Source: an uncultured bacterium (GTDB lineage Bacteria > Actinomycetota > Actinomycetes > S36-B12). From it: a stretch of DNA of 11,513 nucleotides. Both the position numbers and the translations under genes were made by a program. This document shows positions 6,155 to 11,513 of the stretch, piece by piece (position 1 is the stretch's first letter; each line of letters begins with the position of its first letter). The stretch is taken from contig CAITYI010000124.1 of assembly GCA_903896585.1 (NCBI GenBank), positions 1-11,513 of the forward strand, written 5' to 3'. A model generated the notes under the pieces. It did no database searches, was not told the origin of the DNA, and was given only the letters and a program-made list of their open reading frames with translations.

Positions 6155-6416
6155 CGCGCTCCCACATGTGTCGCAAGTCAGCAACGCTCACGCCTTGATA
6201 CACCCCGGCAAGATGTGTTTGAACGTACTTCTGCGCTTGCTGCACCTTAAGCATTCGGAGCGTTTGGGTTTCAATCGCCGACCGAGCACCCAACTCGGCA
6301 AGTTTGCTCACCAAAGTGGACTTGGACTCCCCCGGCCACAACTCCTCAGCGATCGCCAGTGCCTGAGTGAGTTCAGCGGTCTCGGTCACCTGAATTCGAT
6401 GCTTGAGCGTGGGCAT
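6144..6416 (-). CDS. VapB-type antitoxin, ribbon-helix-helix-like
   Basis: The 90-residue protein precedes and overlaps a PIN toxin gene. The N-terminus (TLKHRIQVTETAELTQALAI) fits a beta-ribbon followed by a helix, as in ribbon-helix-helix DNA-binding antitoxins; the C-terminal part (VADLRHMWERD) would be the toxin-neutralising tail. It probably binds its own operator, the perfect 10-bp dyad at 6424-6453. ATG 6416 follows a TACACT -10 by six bases, so the transcript is predicted to be leaderless. The exact antitoxin family is uncertain because these small proteins diverge quickly; the role rests mainly on position and operator. Confidence 0.8.
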   Translation of the reverse strand: MPTLKHRIQVTETAELTQALAIAEELWPGESKSTLVSKLAELGARSAIETQTLRMLKVQQAQKYVQTHLAGVYQGVSVADLRHMWERDAS

Positions 6417-6422
6417 GCCGTA

Positions 6423-6453
6423 AGTGTACCACTAAATAAAATAAGTGGTACAC
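6423..6453 (-). promoter_or_regulatory. Leaderless promoter and palindromic operator of the first toxin-antitoxin module
   Basis: A perfect inverted repeat, GTGTACCACT (6424-6433) and AGTGGTACAC (6444-6453), has a 10-base AT spacer, so the half-sites are 20 bp apart on one DNA face. The arm nearest the gene contains the -10, TACACT on the minus strand (6428-6423), which ends six bases before ATG 6416. An antitoxin-toxin complex bound here would cover the promoter, giving classical autorepression. Confidence 0.8.
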
Positions 6454-6464
6454 CTTGAAATTCG

Positions 6465-6881
6465 TCACGAACCCCCGTCAAGAACATCTTCAGGAGTAAC
6501 TACCACTAATCCAGGCACTTTCATGCGAGAAAAGCCAGCATCACGAGTGAGCAGTCGATCCGCGTGCGTTGCCGCATGCAGGGCGATCATGTAATCAGCA
6601 AGGATTCGGCCGCCCTCGCTTTTTCTTGCACGGACTTCACCGACCTCTGCTGCACCTTGCACCCCGATATCAAGGTAGTTGATTGTGAGCGCCTGCAAAA
6701 TCGCCAATGAATCTGTCGCTGAACTGCAGCCGGTAGCGAACTCTGCAACTACCTCCGCGCAGATGAACAGCGAACCCTCCATTGCACAATTTTCGACCGC
6801 TTGACGAGAACTTCGGCCGTACTGGGGATCAGCACTCACGATGTCAATCAAAATATTTGAATCGATGGCCGTCGTGGTCAT
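6465..6881 (-). CDS. VapC-type toxin, PIN-domain ribonuclease (second module)
   Basis: The 138-residue PIN protein has Asp7 (AIDSNILIDI), Glu47 (VVAEFATG), Asp96 (RILADYMIALHA) and Asp114 (LLTRDAGF), the complete acidic set. ILADYMIALHA and LLTRDAGFSR are typical of the VapC subgroup that pairs with AbrB/MazE-like antitoxins, which is exactly what lies upstream. The gap to the antitoxin stop is 30 bases and holds the second copy of a 15-base-period duplication. It is clearly diverged from the neighbouring toxin at 5777-6154, so the two modules are not a recent duplication of each other. Nearly all of the space between the modules is occupied by the first module's operator. Confidence 0.9.
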   Translation of the reverse strand: MTTTAIDSNILIDIVSADPQYGRSSRQAVENCAMEGSLFICAEVVAEFATGCSSATDSLAILQALTINYLDIGVQGAAEVGEVRARKSEGGRILADYMIALHAATHADRLLTRDAGFSRMKVPGLVVVTPEDVLDGGS

Positions 6882-6898
6882 GCGAAGTCCACGGTTCC

Positions 6899-6923
6899 AT
6901 TCATCCCATGCTTATTCATCCCA
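6899..6923. repeat. Direct repeat ATTCATCCCA, 15-base period, at the antitoxin-toxin junction
   Basis: ATTCATCCCA occurs at 6899-6908 and 6914-6923. On the minus strand the first copy read encodes the antitoxin's last codons (Trp-Asp-Glu-stop) and the second falls in the gap before the toxin ATG. It looks like a small tandem duplication that may have set the intergenic distance. Confidence 0.7.
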
Positions 6924-7157
6924 AGCTCGAATCGGGCGCAGTTCCCGCATAATCTCGTCGGTATTTCGACCAGCCAAGTCAACAACCCCGTAAACCGAAT
7001 CCCAATCAATTCCGGAGGCGGACTTGTTTCTCTTGCGCATTACACATTCCCTGCCGCGAACTTCAAACTCCAATGGGTCCCCCGGTTCAATACCCAAGGC
7101 ATCCCGCACGTGCTTGGGAATTGTGATCTGTCCTTTGCTGGACACGGTTCCGGTCAC
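6912..7157 (-). CDS. AbrB/MazE-like (SpoVT-AbrB domain) antitoxin
   Basis: The core TGTVSSKGQITIPKHVRDALGIEPGDPLEFEV is the swapped-hairpin AbrB DNA-binding domain, here at the very N-terminus (residues 2-33 of 81). The C-terminal region (DSVYGVVDLAGRNTDEIMREL) would wrap the PIN toxin encoded just downstream. The frame is open up to 7214, but GTG 7157 is chosen because TACTCT (minus strand, 7169-7164) ends exactly six bases before it and no residue upstream resembles the domain. GTG 7163 is an alternative giving two extra residues. Repeats in the promoter suggest autoregulation. Confidence in the family is high; the start is less certain. Confidence 0.9.
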   Translation of the reverse strand: MTGTVSSKGQITIPKHVRDALGIEPGDPLEFEVRGRECVMRKRNKSASGIDWDSVYGVVDLAGRNTDEIMRELRPIRAWDE

Positions 7158-7163
7158 CTCCAC

Positions 7164-7197
7164 AGAGTAAAGAAATTTACGAGAAAAGTAAAGAAAT
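7164..7197 (-). promoter_or_regulatory. Promoter and repeat operator of the AbrB-type antitoxin operon
   Basis: The -10 TACTCT (7169-7164, minus strand) precedes GTG 7157 by six bases. The plus strand shows GTAAAGAAAT twice (7167-7176 and 7188-7197), 21 bases apart or two helical turns, and the first copy is also half of a dyad GTAAA/TTTAC (7167-7180). AbrB-type proteins favour such AT-rich repeats, so this is a likely operator. Confidence 0.6.
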
Positions 7198-7228
7198 AGA
7201 TCCTGACCCTTCAACCTTTAGTCACAGA

Positions 7229-7290
7229 ACAACCAATAGCCAATCGCAATTTGCATGTGTGGACACCCTGACAGGGCGATTGTCGGTTGT
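7229..7290. repeat. Nested inverted repeats between two minus-strand operons
   Basis: ACAACC/GGTTGT (7229-7234 with 7285-7290) and AATCGC/GCGATT (7242-7247 with 7276-7281) nest around a near-perfect CCCTG-A-CAGGG palindrome (7266-7276). The position, downstream of the gene ending at 7378 and upstream of the antitoxin promoter, suits a terminator or insulating structure, but there is no T-tract. Confidence 0.4.
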
Positions 7291-7377
7291 GGTTAGTCAA
7301 ATGAGACCCGGATCGCCCCCTCGGAGAATTCACTCGCATTTGCGCACGACCACGAAGGAACGGGTAGTAGGCGTTAA

Positions 7378-7626
7378 TCAGCCTTCCGCGGAAGCCTGAG
7401 CCCGTTTCCGCCACACATACACACCGGTGCCAACAATTGCTAGGACTCCAACAGCAACCAAAACAATTGGAAGGGAACGGCGCCCTTTCTCGATTATCTC
7501 CTCGGCACGAACAACAACTTCATCTGCAACAGCCAGCGCTGAGTCGGCTCGGTCGAGTACCGATCGGACTTCAACGAGTTTGTCATGACTGTCACCTAGT
7601 ACATCAATTACTGATTGGGTACTCAT
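7378..7626 (-). CDS. Small membrane protein with N-terminal helical (coiled-coil-like) region
   Basis: The 82-residue protein has an acidic amphipathic helical stretch (about residues 5-48, with heptad-like Val/Leu/Ala spacing), then one hydrophobic helix at about 52-72 and a short basic tail, WRKRAQASAEG. No enzyme motif is visible. ATG 7626 overlaps the adenosine deaminase stop by ATGA, and AAGGAG lies eight bases upstream within the end of that gene, so the two are translationally coupled. The pairing suggests a membrane partner or a simple passenger of the purine gene; nothing in the sequence decides. I do not recognise a named family. Confidence 0.75.
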   Translation of the reverse strand: MSTQSVIDVLGDSHDKLVEVRSVLDRADSALAVADEVVVRAEEIIEKGRRSLPIVLVAVGVLAIVGTGVYVWRKRAQASAEG

Positions 7627-8780
7627 GCATTCTCCTTATTAATTCGTTGGGATAGTTCCGCTCGAACTTCGGCATAGCCCGGCTTTATTTGATGATTGAT
7701 GATCTCCAAGCGTTCATCAAAGCTGATGAACGCGCTCTTCATGGCGTTAATGGTGAACCACTCCAGATCCTTTAAACCCCAACCGAATGCCTCACTGAGC
7801 AGTTCCATTTCGTGAGACATGGATGTTCCCGACATCAATCGGTTATCGGTGTTCACCGTGACCCGGAAACCTAACTTGCGCAGTAACCCAATGGGGTGAG
7901 TCGCAATGGAATCCGAAGCACCTGTTTGAACATTGGACGATGGACATAACTCAAGTGGAATCCGGCGATCGCGAACATAGGCGGCTAAACCACCCAGAGT
8001 TGCATTACCGGATGCATCCACCGTGATGTCATCCATGATCCGCACACCGTGACCCAACCGGTCAGCACCGCACCACTGAATGGCTTCCCAAATTGATGGC
8101 AACCCAAAAGCTTCACCAGCGTGAATGGTGAAGTGCGCATTCTCCCTGCGCAAGTATTCAAATGCATCGAGGTGACGGGTGGGTGGGAATCCTGCTTCAG
8201 CGCCGGCAATATCAAAACCAACAACACCCTTATTCCGATACTCAACCGCCAACTCAGCGATCTGCCGGGCATTCGCCGCCGTGCGCATGGCCGTCAGCAA
8301 CACGCCAACACGCAGTGTTCGACCCCCAGCCTCGACCGCCGCAACACCCTGGGCGAATCCATCCAGTACCGCTTCAATGATTTGGCGTTCGTTCAAACCT
8401 TTCTCAATGTGCAATTCGGGTGCATACCGAATCTCCGCGTACACCACACCATCGGCAGCCAAATCCTCCGCGCACTCGCGCGCAACGCGAGACAGTGCCG
8501 ACACGGTTTGGGTCACTCCAACGGTGTGCTTGAACGTCTCTAAATAACGCTCGAGCGAACCCGAATATGCCGCCTCAGAAAACCAACGACCCAACGACTC
8601 AGCATCCTGTGCGGGCAGATCCGCGTACCCGACCTCCTCGGCCAGCTCCAAAACCGTCTGCGGACGCAACCCACCATCGAGGTGGTCATGCAAAAGCGCC
8701 TTGGGGGCCTGAATGATCAGATCCAATGGAACGGGACTAAGTGTGGCGGGGTCATGTGAAACGGAGGAAGTAGGACTCAT
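7623..8780 (-). CDS. add: Adenosine deaminase
   Basis: The enzyme converts adenosine (and deoxyadenosine) to inosine in purine salvage. The 385-residue protein has every hallmark: zinc ligands His31 and His33 in LLHDHLDGGL, His220 in FTIHAGEAFG and Asp312 in VNTDNRLMSGT, plus catalytic Glu223 and His244 in RLGHGVRI. ELCPSSNVQTG precedes the last metal site as in the family. The LHDHLDGGLRP form is common in actinobacterial enzymes. ATG 8780 is supported by TAGATT six bases upstream with no ribosome site, another leaderless start. The gene is the first of an operon with the small membrane protein at 7378-7626. The protein is cytosolic. Confidence 0.96.
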   Translation of the reverse strand: MSPTSSVSHDPATLSPVPLDLIIQAPKALLHDHLDGGLRPQTVLELAEEVGYADLPAQDAESLGRWFSEAAYSGSLERYLETFKHTVGVTQTVSALSRVARECAEDLAADGVVYAEIRYAPELHIEKGLNERQIIEAVLDGFAQGVAAVEAGGRTLRVGVLLTAMRTAANARQIAELAVEYRNKGVVGFDIAGAEAGFPPTRHLDAFEYLRRENAHFTIHAGEAFGLPSIWEAIQWCGADRLGHGVRIMDDITVDASGNATLGGLAAYVRDRRIPLELCPSSNVQTGASDSIATHPIGLLRKLGFRVTVNTDNRLMSGTSMSHEMELLSEAFGWGLKDLEWFTINAMKSAFISFDERLEIINHQIKPGYAEVRAELSQRINKENA

Positions 8781-8786
8781 GAGACA

Positions 8787-8792
8787 AATCTA
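8787..8792 (-). promoter_or_regulatory. Leaderless -10 element (TAGATT) of the adenosine deaminase operon
   Basis: On the minus strand TAGATT ends exactly six bases (TGTCTC) before ATG 8780. No ribosome site intervenes, so the mRNA probably starts at the ATG. No clear -35 is visible. Confidence 0.66.
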
Positions 8793-9061
8793 CGCTTACC
8801 CTCGGGATCAAGTGCCTTCACCTCAGAAACCTGCCCAACACGAATTTCATACCCCGAATTACCGAGTCCGTGCGCATTTAAATCATGGGTCGGATGCGGT
8901 ATCTGATCTTGGGATAGTTCAAGCGCTTCACCCAACTCTGAGCCACCTAGATACCCGGCACGCGTATCAATTTCCTTCAGAAATTACGCCACCCAGAACA
9001 TCTACTCTGAACCGGCAACAAAAAAGTTATTTCCTCAACAGAGGGAGTCTGCCGCCACCCT

Positions 9062-9097
9062 TATTAATCCACCGTTATGTATTAATCCACCGTTATG
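9062..9097. repeat. 18-bp perfect tandem duplication
   Basis: TATTAATCCACCGTTATG occurs twice head-to-tail (9062-9079 and 9080-9097) with no mismatch, directly abutting the hairpin that starts at 9098. Confidence 0.95.
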
Positions 9098-9136
9098 AAG
9101 GTGGGTGCAAATCCCCCCGCGCTCTACACCCACCTT
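9098..9136. terminator. 10-bp perfect stem-loop (candidate bidirectional terminator or RNA element)
   Basis: AAGGTGGGTG (9098-9107) and CACCCACCTT (9127-9136) flank a 19-base C-rich loop; two more pairs extend the stem if a G.T is allowed. A short run TTT follows on the plus strand and AAAs lie beyond. No gene ends here, so if it is a terminator it would serve an unannotated transcript. Confidence 0.5.
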
Positions 9137-9202
9137 TAAAACCGAACCCACCCATAAACCCGAATCAACCATGCAATTGAGGTGCATCTAGCTCCTGTGA
9201 AA

Positions 9203-9228
9203 CATCAGTTGCACACAGGCAACTGATG
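9203..9228. promoter_or_regulatory. Perfect 10-bp dyad upstream of the LuxR-type gene
   Basis: CATCAGTTGC and GCAACTGATG flank the six-base centre ACACAG. With no T-run and a position 112 bases before the regulator's GTG, an operator is more likely than a terminator. The cognate protein is unknown; the downstream regulator itself is one candidate. Confidence 0.5.
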
Positions 9229-9232
9229 ATTA

Positions 9233-9256
9233 GGCTATGGGGCTATTGGGCTATTG
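9233..9256. repeat. 8-bp tandem repeat, three copies
   Basis: GGCTATGG is followed by two copies of GGCTATTG without spacing. It begins five bases after the dyad ending at 9228. Confidence 0.85.
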
Positions 9257-9340
9257 GTGGCAATACAAGTGGGCATGACTCGGCCATGTCCTTCATGAAA
9301 GTGAATACTTTCGTAATTGTTGGGGTGATACTCAGCGAGC

Positions 9341-10144
9341 GTGTTTATCGAGGCACGCAACCAGGAATGGGGGAATCAAGTGAATGCCACCCGGGGGTCC
9401 ACTTTTTCGGAAGTCTTGCAGTTCCTCACAAACTTTCCCCACCCCGATGCAGTTGCCCAAGCGATTGTGCGCGGACCTCTAGCGCAATTCGGGTGCAATG
9501 GAATGTCCATATGGCTACACGTCAACTTTACCGAACTAGTTTGCGTCGGATTCCATGGACTTGACGATGGCGTAATGGAACACTATGCGCGGCTACCGTT
9601 GACATTTGGTGCTCCCGTCACCGAATCTGTTATTTCTTCCAGCAAGATCATTCTCCCCGTCAGTGCGGTAGTAAAGAACTATCCTGGATTAGGCCTTGAT
9701 TGGGAAATCTGGGAAGCGTTAGGAAAGGACAATGGCAATGGTGACGTGGGGCACGTGCCCATTTTTGCTAACGGAATTCCAATCGGAGCCTTTGCTTTTC
9801 TGTGTGATCGAAGCAATGAGTGGAATAACTACTCAATAGCCTTACTGGATGGAATTGCCGCCAGCCTAGCTTTGTGGATTTCCAACCCCCTCAGTAAAAT
9901 CCTGGATGAATCTAAGCTCGGCTACCACGGTGGTCTGGTACTGAGCCCACGCCAGATTGAAATCCTGAATCTTGTCCGTCAAGGAAAATCCAATGCTTCG
10001 ATTTCCGCCAGGCTGGGCTACTCCCTTTCAACAGTCAAACAGGAATTGCAGCGAGTCATGAAGCGGCTCAAAGTTCAATCCCGAGATACGGCCGTTGAAC
10101 GGGCTATCGAGTTACAACTACTCCCCACTGAAACTCCCCACTGA
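9341..10144 (+). CDS. LuxR-type transcriptional regulator with GAF-like N-terminal domain
   Basis: The product has up to 267 residues. The C-terminal part (about 201-258) is a LuxR/NarL helix-turn-helix: LSPRQIEILNLVRQGKS, then ARLGYSLSTVKQELQRVMKRLKV and SRDTAVERA. The N-terminal 180 residues alternate strands and helices in a way that suggests a GAF-like sensor (GAPVTESVISS, PVSAVVKNYPG, VPIFANGIPIGAFAFLCD); no receiver Asp is seen, so it is not a standard response regulator. Two starts are possible: GTG 9341, preceded by TACTCA at leaderless spacing but lacking the final T, or GTG 9380, preceded by GGGGGA at ribosome-site distance. The stop codon falls inside a 13-bp tandem repeat, so the last residues (PTETPH) are repeat-encoded. 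Targets are unknown; the downstream membrane gene is an obvious candidate. Confidence 0.82.
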   Translation: MFIEARNQEWGNQVNATRGSTFSEVLQFLTNFPHPDAVAQAIVRGPLAQFGCNGMSIWLHVNFTELVCVGFHGLDDGVMEHYARLPLTFGAPVTESVISSSKIILPVSAVVKNYPGLGLDWEIWEALGKDNGNGDVGHVPIFANGIPIGAFAFLCDRSNEWNNYSIALLDGIAASLALWISNPLSKILDESKLGYHGGLVLSPRQIEILNLVRQGKSNASISARLGYSLSTVKQELQRVMKRLKVQSRDTAVERAIELQLLPTETPH

Positions 10145-10172
10145 AACTCCCCACTGAAACTCCCCACTGAAA
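10121..10172. repeat. 13-bp tandem repeat, four perfect copies
   Basis: CTCCCCACTGAAA is repeated without mismatch at 10121, 10134, 10147 and 10160. The regulator's stop TGA (10142-10144) lies in the second copy. Since 13 is not a multiple of three, changing copy number would alter reading frame through the array and so the protein's C-terminal tail if only one copy remained. Confidence 0.97.
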
Positions 10173-10222
10173 ACCCTCAATGACTTCAAGTACTTCCAAG
10201 CCCGAGAAGGCCCTTTGGTCAC

Positions 10223-10228
10223 TACACT
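10223..10228 (+). promoter_or_regulatory. Leaderless -10 element (TACACT) of the FUSC-like gene
   Basis: TACACT ends six bases (TTTTTC) before GTG 10235, with no ribosome site between. The hexamer is identical to that of the first antitoxin promoter. It suggests the gene is transcribed separately from the regulator upstream. Confidence 0.66.
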
Positions 10229-10234
10229 TTTTTC

Positions 10235-11284
10235 GTGAGTAAGGCCAAAACCGGTAAATCACTTCGCCGCAAAGTGACTCAGCTTCTCTTGGGGGTTGGG
10301 TTCCTACTGGTGCTGTTGCTGCCCGGTGTGGTAATCGGCATATTTTTGGTGAGCGGGGCGTCCAGCATTCTGCTCTTTGGTGCATTACCCGTGGCGGTGG
10401 CCTACTTTGGTGGGGCCACGTCGGCTACCCCGCGAATCATTGCCGTGATGGTTGTAGCCGGGACTCTCGCTCGAGTCTTTGACCAGTCGCCGATCCTCTC
10501 GGCACTGTTGGTTGCCGTGGTGGCATTTCTGATTGGAATATCTGCTCGACGTGGACTGTCCAGCCCTATCTTGTTGGTCGGAATCTCCCTCGCTTTTCTA
10601 GTGATCAATCCGCCAAAACTCGGTGAATCCGGTCAGCAATTTTTCGACAATCTCAACCCCGCGCTTGTCACCGCGCTACTGCTGCTCATTGGTGGTCTCT
10701 GGGCACGATTGATGATTGCGGTCATTCGAAAATGGATTCCGGCCACACCGGAGACTTCCCCGCGCTCCATGAAAATCCTTGTTCCTTATGGTCTGGCCCT
10801 CGGGATCTCCACCGGTCTTTCGACCTATTTCCTCATGACCTTCGCACCCGGCGGGGTGGGCGCGTGGCGGATGTTGACCATCTTCGTGGTGTATAAACCG
10901 GATCCAGATAAAACCAGAGCTCGAACGCGCGACCGCGTTATTGGAACTATTGGCGGTGGTTTCGCTGCCTCCATCGTCCTTGAAATCCTGGAAGCCTTCG
11001 ATTGGCAACAGGACCTGGCCCAGTTGCTTTTGGCTCTGATATTTCTTGGTGTTTCCATGACCTATTACATTCCTGGTCCTTATTGGAAATATGTCTTTTT
11101 CTTGACTCCGGGCGTGGTGCTGCTGGATTCCAATGCCGTGTCAGACCAAACCGACATAGATCTGTTTCGAGTGGTTTACACACTCATTGGAGTCGCCATT
11201 GCCCTTATCAGCGGACTTCTCGTGCAACTTGTTGTGCAAACCATTTACGGGAAAAAGGCAACTACTCCGGATCAATCACACTGA
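10235..11284 (+). CDS. FUSC-family-like integral membrane protein (putative aromatic acid/organic anion exporter)
   Basis: The 349-residue protein has a basic N-terminus followed by about ten hydrophobic helices in two bundles (residues ~14-160 and ~185-335) split by a charged loop at ~165-180. In the second bundle, AWRMLTIFVVYKPDPDKTRA followed by RDRVIGTIGGGFAA matches the FUSC pattern in which a TM helix is followed by a P-x-x-x-x-T/A-R loop and a V-x-G-T-x-x-G helix, as in AaeB- and YccS-like pumps. Those pumps usually also have a cytoplasmic domain, absent here, so it is a minimal version. GTG 10235 is supported by leaderless spacing. Its 3' end overlaps the convergent cupin gene by 23 bases. 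The substrate is not inferable; regulation by the adjacent LuxR-type protein is possible. Confidence 0.75.
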   Translation: MSKAKTGKSLRRKVTQLLLGVGFLLVLLLPGVVIGIFLVSGASSILLFGALPVAVAYFGGATSATPRIIAVMVVAGTLARVFDQSPILSALLVAVVAFLIGISARRGLSSPILLVGISLAFLVINPPKLGESGQQFFDNLNPALVTALLLLIGGLWARLMIAVIRKWIPATPETSPRSMKILVPYGLALGISTGLSTYFLMTFAPGGVGAWRMLTIFVVYKPDPDKTRARTRDRVIGTIGGGFAASIVLEILEAFDWQQDLAQLLLALIFLGVSMTYYIPGPYWKYVFFLTPGVVLLDSNAVSDQTDIDLFRVVYTLIGVAIALISGLLVQLVVQTIYGKKATTPDQSH

Positions 11285-11513
11285 TGTCTTCATCAGACCG
11301 ATGCACGGTCTCAATGGAAAAAGCAGGAACGCAGATCGCGAAATAGCGCGCACCTTCTTCGGTGTAATACCGAACCCACTCGCCACTGCGGGCAATGACC
11401 GCTTGCCCCGCCATCACGTGAATAGGTCCTTGCTCGCTGTCGACCGTGAGCGAGCCGTCAACTACCACGGTGAATTCATCAAATTCCGGGGTTTGCACCG
11501 GCTCACCCCAACC
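11262..11513 (-). CDS. Cupin-domain protein, 5' part beyond the window
   Basis: The minus-strand frame is open to the window edge and reads GWGEPVQTPEFDEFTVVVDG, then IHVMAGQAVIARSGEWVRYY and FAICVPAFSIETVHRSDED. This is the second half of a small cupin: acidic strand, glycine turn, then the C-terminal strand and the PAFS-x-x-TVHR tail. Codon GTG 11498 is probably internal, because the GWGEP stretch upstream continues the fold. The N-terminal cupin motif is outside the window, so metal ligands cannot be checked and no reaction is assigned. The stop at 11262 overlaps the end of the convergent membrane-protein gene by 23 bases. Confidence 0.78.
   Translation of the reverse strand, partial: GWGEPVQTPEFDEFTVVVDGSLTVDSEQGPIHVMAGQAVIARSGEWVRYYTEEGARYFAICVPAFSIETVHRSDEDISVIDPE

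Larger units (their letters stand above)
8793..9340. other. Gene-free intergenic segment with tandem duplication and two strong dyads
   Basis: About 550 bases separate the divergent adenosine deaminase and LuxR-type genes. The plus-strand open frame reaching 9180 has a low-complexity Pro/His/Asn-rich translation and is not credible. What can be seen is an 18-bp perfect duplication (9062-9097), a hairpin immediately after it (9098-9136), a second perfect dyad (9203-9228) and a short GGCTAT repeat (9233-9256). Positions 8793-9060 hold nothing I can identify. A small RNA is possible in the 9000-9140 part. Confidence 0.5.

Noticed and set aside
7211..7414. Minus-strand 67-residue open frame between two operons
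   Set aside because: No ribosome site or promoter at its start, overlap with the end of the small membrane protein gene, and no protein-like pattern.
9098..9136. Cobalamin riboswitch or tRNA fragment
   Set aside because: GGTGCAAATCC at the base of the hairpin matches a conserved B12-box piece and a distorted T-arm, but the rest of the riboswitch or cloverleaf is missing and no B12 gene follows.
8713..9180. Plus-strand 155-residue open frame over the adenosine deaminase promoter
   Set aside because: It overlaps the deaminase start antisense, includes both copies of the tandem duplication and the hairpin, and its product is low-complexity with no recognisable domain.
9226..9564. Plus-strand 112-residue frame overlapping the start of the LuxR-type gene
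   Set aside because: Its N-terminus is encoded by the GGCTAT repeat and the rest is an out-of-frame translation of the regulator gene.
5749..10172. CRISPR array
   Set aside because: The tandem repeats are 8-18 bp with no unique spacers and no cas genes are present.

Overview
The window looks like a moderate-GC actinobacterial chromosome segment, though no ribosomal or other phylogenetic marker is present. The signs are a recurring promoter grammar (TANNNT, then exactly six bases, then the start codon: leaderless transcripts), an adenosine deaminase of the LHDHLDGGLRP type, GTG starts, and actinobacterial IS481-type debris. The lineage cannot be named from the sequence alone.

Layout. Positions 1-2590 are an accessory-looking segment ending at a tRNA-Met(CAU). 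It holds two paralogous allene-oxide-cyclase-barrel-like (dirigent-like) genes, one secreted and one lacking a signal peptide; between them lie a VanX-type D-Ala-D-Ala dipeptidase lipoprotein gene and about 490 bases of GC-rich, hairpin-rich DNA without a convincing gene. The broken 5' end of an IS481-family transposase lies between the tRNA and the secreted barrel gene. Positions 2665-5745 (+ strand) carry a secreted beta-propeller-like protein and a translationally coupled pair: a lone class I glutamine-amidotransferase domain and an HMG-CoA reductase. Positions 5777-7157 (- strand) hold two unrelated VapBC-type toxin-antitoxin modules in tandem, each with its own leaderless promoter overlapped by a repeat operator. 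Positions 7378-8780 (- strand) are a two-gene operon: adenosine deaminase, then a small membrane protein. Positions 8793-9340 contain no gene but have a tandem duplication and two strong dyads. Positions 9341-11284 (+ strand) encode a GAF-like/LuxR regulator and an FUSC-type membrane protein; the 3' end of a convergent cupin gene closes the window.

How it works together. The clearest functional units are the ATGA-coupled amidotransferase-HMG-CoA reductase pair, the ATGA-coupled adenosine deaminase-membrane protein pair, and the two autoregulated toxin-antitoxin operons. A striking non-genic theme is short perfect tandem duplications at gene ends (5749-5783, 6899-6923, 9062-9097, 9233-9256, 10121-10172). 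No CRISPR, prophage core or complete mobile element was seen. I found no single obvious new multi-gene system; the best candidates for novelty are the barrel-protein pair beside the tRNA, the amidotransferase-HMG-CoA reductase couple, and the repeat-rich intergenic segment near 9.1 kb.
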